Source of the DNA: Serendipita indica DSM 11827
Lineage: Eukaryota; Basidiomycota; Agaricomycetes; Sebacinales; Serendipitaceae
Direction: 5' to 3'
DNA: 64,000 nt
Assembly (NCBI GenBank): GCA_910890315.1
Contig: CAJVGD010000019.1
Coordinates: 248,001 to 312,000 of the forward strand
Part shown: in pieces, positions 1 to 10,039 of the stretch
Layout: each line of letters begins with the position of its first letter
Position numbering within the stretch: position 1 is the first letter of the stretch
Position numbers and translations under genes: made by a program
Notes under the pieces: model-generated
Database searches by the model: none
Seen by the model: only the letters and a program-made list of their open reading frames with translations
Told to the model about the DNA's origin: nothing

Positions 1-492
1 AAGATATTGAAAAAGCATCCACCCTCGAGGGAGGTCTCGACCTCGGACTCGTTTTCCTTCAACAGCGGCTTCACGTCACCACTACTGAGGATCAAAATCG
101 CGACCCTGGCATCCAAAGTTGAGTCGAACGAGGAACGAAAGGAGACGCAGGATCGCATCGAAGAAGAGCGGAAGCAACAGGCAGACGTGAGCAACTGACC
201 TGCTTGGTTTGAATCCGACTCATGCAGTGACAGGCATGTATCGTGCGAGTAATGAAGGACCGCAAGGTACTGGGACACAACGAACTTGTCAACGAGGTCA
301 CAAGGCAGCTGGCCCGACGGTTCAATCCCAACCCTGCAATGATCAAGCGACGAATAGAGGCACTGATAGAGGTCTGTGCTCGGTTCAGCCACGAGGAACG
401 GTGCACTTACGGCGTTTTCACAGCGAGAGTACCTGGAGCGGCGAGAGGACCGAAAGTCTTACAATTACTTGGTGCGCCTTTTTCTCCCATGA
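1..492 (+). CDS. Cullin, C-terminal part (CUL3/CUL4-like), 5' end outside window
   Basis: Scaffold subunit of a cullin-RING ubiquitin ligase. Only the C-terminus is present. I read exons 1-186, 234-371 and 424-492, split by introns of 47 and 52 nt with GTGAGC/CAG and GTCTGT/ACAG boundaries. The joined protein carries the cullin end domain ([14 protein letters not shown]) and then the neddylation winged helix: the stretch IVRVMKDRK holds the lysine that receives NEDD8/Rub1, followed by [11 protein letters not shown] and a terminal [16 protein letters not shown]. The usual family end is YNYLA; here the frame runs on for VRLFLP before the stop. The [14 protein letters not shown] segment resembles CUL3 while the last residues fit CUL4 equally well, so I do not choose. 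No lesion is seen. Confidence 0.9.
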
Positions 493-1821
493 GCCAGGGC
501 GTGTTTCTGAATCCGATCAACAGGCTTAAGCGTACTGTATTTACAACTTATTGATCTAATGCGTCGGGGGACCTTGGGAAAGCTCAGCCTTCAGGAGAGG
601 CGCCGCGGAAGAGTGACCGACTGGAGAAACTATCAATGCTGAAATGAGCCGCTCCAATCGCTAAGCATGGGTGTTTCTCCGGGTGGAAACATGAGCGCTG
701 CGTCCCGCGGCGGGCCGTGTTATTGAGGAATGTCAACAACTTTCGGGAGAATCGACTACTCGGCGTGGAGAAATTGAGCTCTCCTGTTCGTCGCTGGGTT
801 CGGGTGATAGCTCGGAGGGTGTCTGTCTGTGCTGTATGCCGGTCGTTGCCAGACGGAGATGGAACAGTGGGGCCGGAGGTCGCGTAAAAATGCTTGCAAT
901 TTGCTGTCGCTTGACGTGCCGCTGTCGTATTGTCGAGGCATTGGACCAGGGCTTCGGACTGATGGCACCTTGTGGACGGGGGGCAGTGGCGGCCTTGAAT
1001 GAATTCCATGTGAAGTTGATGAGTGTTACAACAACAAGCCAGCAACTATTGGACCTTTTGCATCTTGAACCTCTCCATTGCCGCCCGCTGCTGGGGCTTG
1101 TCCGCTCCCGTTGACCCGCCCAGCCTACTTGGGATTCATAGCAGCGTCTGCGAGTTAGCTTGCTCAGCTTGTTCAGCAGATTTCTCTCGCCAGCCTATCC
1201 CTCAAGGGCCCCAGGAGACGTCGGAGCCTGATATTTCAGTTCAGATAGTCTTTGCTGATTATCTTGTTCTATTCGTCCCGCCCACTTTGACGCCCTTTTC
1301 GCGTCGTCCACTCCATTTCTCGACCCCCCGCGCAGCGGAAACCAGTCGCCCACCAGGCACCCACACACTCTTTTTGGTCCTACTCGATTTGGGATCCGTT
1401 TTATTCCTCTCATATAACTCTTTGGTGTCGCTATTTCGGTTTCTGCCACTTTGGAGGACCAAAAAGGAGACTGCGCATCATTTATCACCTCGTGCGAAGC
1501 GCCGTAGCCCCGAATGAACACCCATCTGGTACGTCACATTTCCTTGTAATTATTTTTACACTCTGCAGCACTTTGTTCTGTCCCATTTCTTTTCAGGGAC
1601 ACACTAAGTGTTCGCATACGGGTCATGCCCGATAATTCGCAGGCTGCGGGGTGCTGCTCCCATTGTTATTCCGTGTTGCATCCTTGAGCTATTCTTAACA
1701 TTTCACACGTATCTGAGAATGCCAATACTGATCCATATTTGCAGCCACGTGCCGTTAGGCGAAACTCTGGTCCAGGCAATGTACGGACTATCTTTCTTCT
1801 GTTTATCCTTGAAACTGATAC
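493..1821. other. Intergenic region and 5' flank of the next gene
   Basis: No recognisable gene on either strand. Positions 1140-1500 are pyrimidine-rich on the plus strand, typical of a fungal promoter or 5' UTR. A short possible first exon (ATG at 1514, then a GTACGT donor at 1529) could belong to the downstream membrane-protein gene. Confidence 0.5.
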
Positions 1822-3837
1822 ATGTTCCAGGGGCTTGAGCACCGTGGGTTTGACGACTGGTGGGACGCATGGGCTAGCATGTTGAGTGCGCAGTTCAACC
1901 AGGTAAACCATAGTAATAACGGCAACAATGGAAATAATGGCAACAACGGCAACAACGGAAACAACGGAAACAACGGAAACAATGGAAACAATGGAAACAA
2001 CGGAAATAACGGAAACACACCACCTCGCACAACTTCGACGGTACAGTTTCCTACACCAAATTTCCCAGTTTACACCCCACCACCTGTACCAAGCCAGACC
2101 AACGTCCCAACACCTACCTCGACGACTGTCCGTCCTCAAAATGGGAATAATAGTGCAACAACCCAATCGGGCGCGACTGGGAATCAGAGCGAGACGGGTA
2201 CTGCGGTGCATTCCACTTCGACCTGGCCGTTGACGAGTCCAAACAATGTTGGCGAAAATCCTCAGGGAAATGTCTCGAGCTTTCCTCCTACTCTGACGGA
2301 CTCCAATGGCAATCCCATCCCTTCATACTCTGGTTCTGACCCAAGGGGGACGCTTCCTGTCGCCCCTTCCGGGAATACTGCATCACTCAACCAAGCACCG
2401 TACGTCTCTAGCGTCCTCGGTATTAGGAATAAGCTACTCATGTGTTATAGGTCAAACAAGGGATTGATTGCTGGTCTCGTAATTGGTCTCATCCTCCTCG
2501 TGGCGCTTTGTGCCCTCTCGGCGTTCTTCCTCATGAGACGGAGACGAAAGCAAAGGCGTGAGAGGGAGCAAACCCAGACATCGGATGACGCCTGGCTCGT
2601 CAAACGCGAGGAGAAGGGGCTGCCCGAGGTCTATGAAGATGAAAAGCGCAACTCTACCCCAATCAGCGCCTCCGAACCTGCAAGTGTCAGTATCCTGGCT
2701 CGAGATTCCAGGGTGTCTCGCTTCTCCAGGGGCTCCAAGACGTCTCGCGGCTCTCGACCCCTCTCCGACCAATCTTACGGTACCGTAATGCGGGCCCGCA
2801 CGCCCGGCGGAAGCTCAGCTATCCCTGTTCCATATAACCCCTCCGAAATTAGCGACGACGTCTCGGCACACTTTACGTACTTCCCACAAGACGACTCTAT
2901 AGGCGTGCCGGTGCCTTACCCCCTCGCTCTTCATGTTCCCGCTCGGGTTGCCCAAGCCATGGCCGAGAGGGATGAGAGATGGAAGGCTTACGAACAGCAA
3001 CGAGGCGGCCGCAGACGGAGCAGTCTACTCAGCTCGGATACGGACGCGACACGACCCGACCTTCCGAGGCGTAGCACACTACAATCTATTCCAGACACCA
3101 TCGACACGGATGCATCGTCGATTATGGAACGGGATACCAACGGCGTTTATATGTCACGACAAGGGAAGACACAGTCGTCGATATTGGATTCCAGTCGGTC
3201 AAATATGGTCAATGACGGACATGATCTGAGCCCCAACGACGTTGCTGCCAGTTCCGGAATGCCAGCTACTGCCATCCGACGGCTGCCACCTCTTCCAGTT
3301 CCTACAACGCCACCTGTCATTGAGCAAGATGAGAATCCATTCGCTACCGAACGGGATGTGCGCAGATTCTCTGCTTCTGCAGCTGGCCCATCGAGATTTA
3401 TTGAACGGGAGTTGTCAGACGACGGCACCGAGTCCGAGACGGTGATCCAACATGCTAATGCGGAGGTTACCACCGGAACCGTTACTGGTTTCGCCCGCGC
3501 ATCGCCAGCGGCACTCGTATCGCGTCCAGCCTCCACTGCATCCATTACCGGACAGGTCTACCCTGCGCCAGCTGCTTCTACCTCGACTGCACCGGGAACC
3601 ATGGGTTTCGCGCCGCGCAACTATGCCAATCCTTTTACAGATGACTATATGGCACAACCACGTTCATCGGTAGTATCTCGAACTGTTCGAGACTCTACTG
3701 TCTCGGATGCCACTGGACGCTCGTCTGCGTACTCTGCATATGCGGGAGTGTTCGATCACGAGACAGTTGATGGACATGGTCAAACCGGAAACGTCACCTA
3801 CAAATTCCCACTGCCACCCAAACCCAAGCCTTCGTGA
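1822..3837 (+). CDS. Single-pass membrane protein with Asn-Asn-Gly repeat, S/T/P-rich outer part and long cytosolic tail
   Basis: Long open frame; function not recognised. Order: a short N-terminus; an NNG repeat (about residues 31-64); a Ser/Thr/Pro-rich stretch of ~140 residues that looks extracellular and O-glycosylated; one membrane helix (GLIAGLVIGLILLVALC and on) followed by a stop-transfer RRRRKQRRERE; then ~430 residues of disordered Ser-rich cytosolic tail. This layout fits a cell-surface sensor or adhesion-type protein, but no family domain is visible. A 51-nt stretch, 2400-2450, has GTACGT and TTATAG ends and keeps frame whether removed or not. The start is uncertain: ATG 1822 sits just before a good acceptor (TTCCAG, ending 1830), so exon 1 may lie upstream, for instance at ATG 1514. 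No signal peptide is seen in the listed frame, which supports a missing exon. Confidence 0.7.
   Translation: MFQGLEHRGFDDWWDAWASMLSAQFNQVNHSNNGNNGNNGNNGNNGNNGNNGNNGNNGNNGNNGNTPPRTTSTVQFPTPNFPVYTPPPVPSQTNVPTPTSTTVRPQNGNNSATTQSGATGNQSETGTAVHSTSTWPLTSPNNVGENPQGNVSSFPPTLTDSNGNPIPSYSGSDPRGTLPVAPSGNTASLNQAPYVSSVLGIRNKLLMCYRSNKGLIAGLVIGLILLVALCALSAFFLMRRRRKQRREREQTQTSDDAWLVKREEKGLPEVYEDEKRNSTPISASEPASVSILARDSRVSRFSRGSKTSRGSRPLSDQSYGTVMRARTPGGSSAIPVPYNPSEISDDVSAHFTYFPQDDSIGVPVPYPLALHVPARVAQAMAERDERWKAYEQQRGGRRRSSLLSSDTDATRPDLPRRSTLQSIPDTIDTDASSIMERDTNGVYMSRQGKTQSSILDSSRSNMVNDGHDLSPNDVAASSGMPATAIRRLPPLPVPTTPPVIEQDENPFATERDVRRFSASAAGPSRFIERELSDDGTESETVIQHANAEVTTGTVTGFARASPAALVSRPASTASITGQVYPAPAASTSTAPGTMGFAPRNYANPFTDDYMAQPRSSVVSRTVRDSTVSDATGRSSAYSAYAGVFDHETVDGHGQTGNVTYKFPLPPKPKPS
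1912..2016 (+). repeat. In-frame 9-nt microsatellite coding Asn-Asn-Gly
   Basis: About eleven copies of a 9-nt unit of the type AACAACGGN, with silent third-base changes (aat/aac, ggc/gga). Each copy adds exactly three residues, so gain or loss of units changes length without breaking frame. Confidence 0.9.
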
Positions 3838-4728
3838 CACAGCCCTACGTTGATGTCTGGGGGTCATCTATCGTCTTGACACCATCCCCATCCCTACCTC
3901 TGTGAACGTCTTACACGCATCACAGATTTCACTCTCTTACGCCCCATACACTTTGCATCGTTCCGTTTAACTGGACTCCAGTTTGACTTTACTGTTGTGC
4001 AACAATATCCTCTGGATCGTGCGCGCACTCATACCGCCGCACACTTTATAGCGTATCCTTCTTAGCCTTCGGGCAAGTTCTACGCCTCCCCTCTTTCTCT
4101 ACTCCAACGTCCCTCTCCCGCCCGTAATCTATACTCATTTGCTGTCTGTTCGTAGCAGTTGCATCTATACACGTCAAAGTGATTGAACTGGCTTGATGAC
4201 TCAGGCGTGCCGACATGAATGGGAAGTCGGTGCTTTGTCTCACAAATCTGACACGATACCTGGCTGTTTACGGAACGAGTTGCAATTTCTTTTCCCTTGA
4301 AGAGGTTATGCATCCTTGCTCAAAAGCGCAATAAGCTGCAATTCGTGATGAAAAGCCAACATTGACCGGCTTACCAGCAAGGGAACATAGGATGATTAGA
4401 AACCTGTTGATTAATATGCTTCTGAATCGTCAAGGTGTACATTACCACTTCCTAGGAGAGCCAGCCGTAGTCCCAAGTAACTCGAGCAACCATTCATCCA
4501 CATCTCAGCCGATGTGGAGGGGCAAATGCTGATGGAGCGACTCTAGGGAAGATACTTCAGCCAAATATGCTTGATTTACGGACGAAAGGGCCTGATGACC
4601 AGGGACCACCTTCGATGATAACGCGACTGTATACCGCTCTACGAAGATAGGCTGATAGAATTGGATCTCGCTCAAGATCCTTCACGTATTGCATATCATA
4701 AGGGGAATATATTGATAGTGAGAGCAAT
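3838..4728. other. Intergenic, convergent 3' flanks
   Basis: Between the 3' end of the membrane-protein gene (plus) and the 3' end of the decayed NWD gene (minus). No gene, RNA or repeat recognised; short open frames here have no family features. Confidence 0.5.
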
Positions 4729-6709
4729 CTAGCCAGGGCCCGCTTTTCTAATGTTTGCCCATGAGAGGCCACATTGAAAGTGGCTAAAATCGAGTTTGGT
4801 TGCACGCAATGGACTCGTCGTTGGTATCGTTAGAAGATGCGAGTATTGGAGTCCATGACGATTCTCTGGTGGTACCCAAAAGAGATAACTACCAGATGAT
4901 TGCACCCAGCCATCCTGCAAAAGTGAACACCGTTTATATCCAGGTACTGTGAGTTTCAGAGGAATGCCCGGCATTTCACTGCTTAAGCGCGAATTTGAGG
5001 ACATCCCACCATCATCTCTGGAGGTATTTGTGTGTGAATCTAATGTTATCAGATCACCTCACATGAACTAAAGCCATTCTCACTGGTCTGTGCATTCCAT
5101 AGTTGATCGTCCTGTCTGATGAGCCAGAGACAATTGCTGAGCCGTCTGACGAAAATGCGACTGTTGCGACATAGTGTTCATGACCTCGGAACGGCTTTCC
5201 CAATGGCTGACTACTCCCCGTATCCCATAATCGAATTGTCATGTCGGTCGAGCCAGAGATGATTCTGGAGCCGTCTAGCGAGAATGCAACCGTCTCGGCA
5301 GACAATTCATGACCTTGTAGTGGCTTTCCCACAACTGGCCGGACCCCATGTCCCACAGTCGAATCGTCTTGTCATCCGAGCCAGAGACAATTTTGGAGCC
5401 ATCTGGCGAGAACGCAACAGTGGTGACCTCCCTTTCATGGCCTCGAAGTGGCTCCCCAAATGGCTGACGAGTCGTCGCATCCCACAATCGAACTGTCTTG
5501 TCCCACGAGCCAGTGACAATTTTGGAGCTATCAGGTGAGAAAGCAACTGCCGTTACATAGTGTTCATGACCTTGAAAAGGTTCTCCCAACGGCCAACCAG
5601 TCGCCGCATCCCACAGTCGGATCGACTTGTCCCACGAGCCAGAGACGATTCTGGAGCTATCTGGCGAGAATGCGACCGCCGTGACATAGCGGAGGTAACC
5701 TCGGAGTGGCTCTCCAAATGGCTGTCCAGTTCTCGCATCCCATATTCGTATTGTCTTGTCCCATGAGCCAGAGACGATTCTGGAGCCGTCTGGCGAGAAT
5801 CCAACAGCCATGACATAGTGTTCATGGCCTCGAAGTGGCTCCCCCAATGGCTGACCAGTCGCCGCATCCCACAATCGAATCGTTTTGTCCCATGAGCAAG
5901 AGACAATCATGGAGCTATCTGGTGAGAATTCGACTGCCATGACATAGTCTTCATGGCCTTGGGGTGGCTCTCCTAACGGCTCACAAGTCTCTGCATCCCA
6001 CAATCGAATCGTTTTGTCCCACGAGCAAGAGACTATACTGGAACCGTTCGGCGAGAATGCGACCGCATCGACAGACCCTTCATGACCTCGAAGTGGCTCT
6101 CCAATGGCTGACCAGCCCTCGCATCCCACAATCGAATTGTCTTGTCCCACGAACCAGAGACAATTCTGGAGCCTTCTGGCGAGAATGCGACTGAATCTAC
6201 AGACCCTTCATGACCTCGAAGTGGCTCTCCCAACAGCTGACCAATGCGTGCATCCCATAGTCGAATTGTCATGTCGGCCGAACCAGAGACGGTTCTGGAG
6301 CCGTCTGGCGAGAATGAAACCGCTGTGACTTCGTCTTCATGACCTCTGAGTGGCTCTCCCAACAGCTGAGACGTTCCTACGTCCCATAGTCGAATCGTGT
6401 TGTCTTCCGATCCGGAGACAAATTTGGAGCCGTCTGGAGAAAATGCAACCGCCTTGACTTCATCTTCATGACCTCGAAGTGGCTCTTCTAACGGTTGTCC
6501 AGTATCCCCGGCATCGACTTTCGCTTTGCTGAATGCTTTAAAGAAGCTCAGTTCGTTGCGACTGCGCTTCTCCTGCAGATTGAGGACCATATTATGCGTA
6601 TAATCGAGTAATCTACATTACTCAGCTTAATGAAACTCTTCAGATACTTCACTTACTCTACATAATTGATAAGCGGTTGACGGACCGCCTGGTCGATGGT
6701 CCTGTCCGT
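4729..6709 (-). pseudogene. Decayed NWD (NLR-like) gene: N-terminal helix piece fused to 11 WD40 repeats, NACHT lost
   Basis: Reading from 6709 downwards: a fragment DQAVRQPLINYVE matching the N-terminal helical region of the NWD gene at 46.1 kb, an intron at the same place (GTAAGT donor), then [18 protein letters not shown], and directly WD40 repeats beginning [12 protein letters not shown]. The intact paralogues have ~500 residues of NACHT and linker between these two points, so an internal deletion removed the nucleotide-binding part. Eleven WD40 units of 43 residues follow. Single-base frame changes break the array near 6105, 5330 and 5095. A last exon (4729-5020 region) carries the tail LFWVPPENRHGL shared with the other NWD genes. 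The 5' end of the gene is missing. It is a non-coding relic, or at best encodes short WD40 pieces. Confidence 0.85.
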
Positions 6710-6715
6710 TAGGCG

Positions 6716-7120
6716 ACGGGGAGGCCTTTTCGCAGATCCTTGAGATGAATGACAAAAACGAGACGGAATTCGGTGATAGTTTGGATGCAAAGGAGATCCT
6801 CGCCGAGAAGGAAAGGGCCTTGTAAGTGGCGTATTCATGGTAGAAGAGTCTACATGATTATCATATTTTATAGAGAAAGAAAGATATGCGGACTTCTTAC
6901 GCGCTTATGCGGCAACTCGATGCCGCAGCCAGCAGTGTAGGCATGGTTGGGTTTGCCGGAAAGGTCAAAGCAATGAGCTACTATCGCACAGAGTGGAGTG
7001 AGGTCCCTATGTTGCCCTTGGCGCCCGAAGAATTCTCCAACGAGATCCCATCAAGGTCCGAACAAGCTAGAGAGGAGTACAAGAAGGCAGAGACATGGTT
7101 GTAGCGCTACCTTGGTGCCA
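6716..7120 (+). pseudogene. Broken HPt (YPD1-like) gene copy
   Basis: Begins at the HPt helix GEAFSQILEMNDKNETEF, which aligns with DVFLQLLELDEEGETEF of the intact YPD1 at 7.5 kb, then has an intron donor (GTAAGT, near 6822) as in YPD1. After the intron the match resumes weakly (SSVGMVGF against SAQLGMKKL) and ends with ARE-EYKKAETWL followed by a stop where YPD1 continues into its C-terminal tail. The phosphate-accepting motif of YPD1 (H-Y-L-K-G-S-S) cannot be read in any of the three frames here. The first exon with the start codon is missing. It butts against the decayed NWD gene on the other strand. Not a working phosphotransfer protein. Confidence 0.75.
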
Positions 7121-7495
7121 ATAGTGTCTAATTTCACTTCTATTCGACCACCCTTTCAATTCAGCTTGAGCTCCAAATGCCCCACAAGTCTGATGGGTTT
7201 TAATGTTCTAGCCAAGTCCATCGATAAGCGCCATTTACTCCGCTTTAGTGTGCTGTCAAAGGGTTCGGGAGCTGTACATGGCGTCGTGGTTCTTGTCCAA
7301 GCGTGTTCGGCAACAGTTGCCGCTGACCCCATCCGCTCGCCATTGCCTTCCTCGCCAGTTTGCCACAGGATTAACACGGATTGAACATTTTATCACACAT
7401 CTACACTCAACGTTCACTTTCTTTGCTCCCGGACTTGTTCCAGCCTTCTTCTCCTCGTCGTCATAGCCATCAGCACCCGTAATTAACACGCTATC
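7121..7495 (+). other. Promoter and 5' UTR region of YPD1
   Basis: No gene recognised. Pyrimidine-rich around 7380-7480, just ahead of the YPD1 start. Confidence 0.5.
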
Positions 7496-8219
7496 ATGGC
7501 AGTAAGTATCCTTGGAGCAGTAAAATACGAGACATGTGAGCTTAGTCGTTGATTCTAGCACCGGGATGATATGCTGGACCGCGCAAAGGACATGGTCGAC
7601 CACGACGTCTTTCTGCAACTGCTCGAGCTTGACGAGGAAGGCGAAACCGAATTCCTCGAGGGAATTGCAACAGACTGGTTCGAAGACGCACAAAAGACGC
7701 TCACGGGAATGGACAAGCTGCTGTAAGTTGTTGACTATTGGTACATAATGGGAAGATGCTGATTGAGATCCATCGACTCGCAATCGGCTGCCCTTTCGTC
7801 GCTTCCGACTCGATAGAAAGGACAAGAATCTCGACGAATTCTCCAAAAGGGCTCACTACCTCAAGGGCTCGTCTGCTCAGCTTGGCATGAAGAAGCTCTC
7901 TGCTACATGCGCAAAGCTGCAACACTATGGCGAGCAATGGGATGACGAAAAGGACGAGTCACGCAAGACGAACCTTTCAGAAGACGAGGCGCTCGCACTC
8001 ATCCCACCCATGTTCAAACGAGCAAAGAAGGAGTATAAAGCGGCAGAGGCATGGTTGAGGCGTTACCTTAAACCTCATGACGACGGTAGTGGCAGTCCGA
8101 GCAATAGCGATGGAGAGGCAGAGGAACCAAAGACCCCAAAGGCTGACCTTCCAGAGGTAGAACCCCTTGCGAAGAAGGGCGATGCTCCTTCGCCGACGAA
8201 ATCAACTGAGAAGAAGTGA
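7496..8219 (+). CDS. YPD1: Histidine-containing phosphotransfer protein
   Basis: Middle carrier of the fungal osmosensing phosphorelay: takes phosphate from a hybrid histidine kinase and passes it to the response regulators Ssk1 (HOG MAPK pathway) and Skn7. Exons 7496-7501, 7559-7722 and 7817-8219 give 190 residues. The first exon codes only Met-Ala. The four-helix HPt core runs from about residue 15 to 140; the active site reads RAHYLKGSSAQLGM, where the histidine is the phosphate acceptor and K-G-S-S is the conserved support. A Pro/Glu/Lys-rich tail of ~40 residues follows the core. The gene lies directly downstream of a broken copy of itself, which points to a local duplication. Convergent with IWS1. 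Confidence 0.93.
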
Positions 8220-8399
8220 AGAGTCGTTTGGGATCCCTACCCGCATTCATATAACCCATGTTTGCCCCGCTCATATGTAGTTCTACCCAGCATTTATTTC
8301 TTAGCCAATGTCTCGCAAATGGATCTAACGTACGCAATCTAGCAATCTTTGACACGTCCATATCGGCAATCTTGAGAGTCTACAGTATACACATAGCCA

Positions 8400-9848
8400 T
8401 TACGCCTTGCCAGTCTTCTCCATCTTTCTCTGAATCCTCCGCAACATTTCACGATTGTTCCTCCGAACCGCAAGAGTATCATCACCAGGTGTTCTCGAGA
8501 GGAGACTGGCCGACATTCGTGGTGCGACTGTGTACGTCGTATTGCTCCGCTCTGGAACCGCGACGGCATGCTTGCGTACTCTTCCCGCTTCAGCGACGCG
8601 TGCTTCTTTGAGAATCGTCGCGAGTTTCGGCATCTGCGTCCGGACGCTCTCCATGTCTTCTGCGCTCGCCATTGGCACAACTTTGTCAAAGTACGAGGCG
8701 GATCGTTTGAGGATGGGTCGTGTCCATGCATCGACGAGTTCTGAGGCGATACGTTGAATCGGTTCTAGGACTCGTGTGCATTTGGTGTAGAATAATACGA
8801 TCCGGCCGAGCCCGGATTCTCGTAGAGTTTCGGTGTCGATAGTCATCTAGTGACGAGATAAACCGAGTTGGTCCAAGCGTATCAGAGAGCGTACCTTTCG
8901 GAAGTGTTCAAAGAGTTCCTTTTGGATGTTCAACGCTGGCAAAGATTTGTTGTCCAATGGCTCCAACCAAACTTTGCAAGCACCGAGCAAGTCTTGATCC
9001 ATGATTGCAGTCGCATACTGTCTCCTGTGAAGATGTGAGATGAGTAGGAGCCTCGCGATACGAGACTGACTTTTGCAGGGTGTCCATCACGCGAGGCAGC
9101 ATGCGCAGTTTGGCAACAGCAGGAATCCCTTCTTTGTGAGCCTCTTTATCTTCATTCGCTGCAACCATCATCTCGACGCGGAGAGCAGCCACATAGTCAT
9201 CTGCAATCTTGTCCAGCTATCGAAGACTGAGCCAAGGACCATGTCAAACCAAACGAGCACGCTCACGTCGTCTTCGTTCGCTTTCGTTCTCTTCTTCGCT
9301 CGCTTTGCGGGTTTCAATACGTCTTTGATCTTCTTGTCAAGTTCCAATTTGCGCACTATACGAGCAAAACTCCATCAGCGCCTCGTCATAGCAGAGACAA
9401 AGAGACTGTAAACTTGCATTGTTCCTCTGTCAGCTCAATTTCAGGCTTTGGACTCGCAGCTTTCTTCTTCCGTTTCTTCTTTGGCGCCTCGTCGTCACCG
9501 TCCACTGCAGCACGCGGCTTTCGCTTCTTTGTCGTTCTTCTTTCACGAATGTAGTCCTCCCCTCCTGATTCTGAAGAGGCTCTCCCCCCGTGTGCGCCCC
9601 CCGCAATCTTCACCTTCTTCGCCTTGCGCGAAGCCGGCATCTCGACGTCTGAGCCTACAGATAGAGCATAATACCGTGAGCCAGCAATACCTTTGTGCAT
9701 TATGAGATGCCTCCTACGTACCTTCATCAGAGGAAAGCTCTGAATTCGAGCCGAAAATATCCTTCTCAAGATCTTCTGTCTGTTGATTGTATTGAGAATT
9801 GTTAATGGTTCAAGGTTGACGCCCACTTACTTTTTTCTGAGAGGCCAT
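8400..9848 (-). CDS. IWS1: Transcription elongation factor IWS1/SPN1
   Basis: Binds Spt6 and RNA polymerase II and links elongation to histone handling and mRNA export. I read seven exons: 9831-9848, 9722-9779, 9418-9654, 9267-9355, 9071-9216, 8895-9024 and 8400-8846, giving 374 residues. The N-terminal third is acidic and lysine-rich and disordered (KKRKPRAAVDGDDE). The conserved core is a TFIIS N-terminal-type (LW) domain: IPAVAKLRMLPRVMDTL, KVWLEPLDNKSLPALNIQ, then TLRESGLGRIVLFYTKC and WTRPILKRSASY. The third intron (9356-9417) needs a GC donor (GCAAGT) to give EEQ-LRKLELDKKIK; a GT donor three bases away puts the next exon out of frame. Divergent from the PPR-like gene. Confidence 0.93.
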
Positions 9849-10039
9849 GGTTGGTGGCAGAGAGTGAGAAGGGCTTGACCGCGTTGACCACTTTTCTTCC
9901 AAGAACCATACTCGTATGTGCCTCATTCTCGCGTCATTTTACGCGTCTAAATCTCGGAATAGTTATTACACTGATAAACGAGGTTTTCTGAACTTGGGAC
10001 GCGAACCCAGACTCAGAACACGGTTGTACAAACCAGGAC
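9849..10039. promoter_or_regulatory. Shared upstream region of IWS1 and the PPR-like gene
   Basis: 191 bp between two divergent start codons, so both core promoters must lie here or within the flanking 5' ends. No specific element identified. Confidence 0.5.

Noticed and set aside
1023-1517. 164-codon plus-strand frame before the membrane-protein gene
   Set aside because: Composition reflects a pyrimidine-rich promoter; no domain, no plausible splice to a neighbour.
9970-10010. tRNA-like stretch with a GGGACGCGAACCC segment
   Set aside because: No matching acceptor stem, D-arm or anticodon arm around it.
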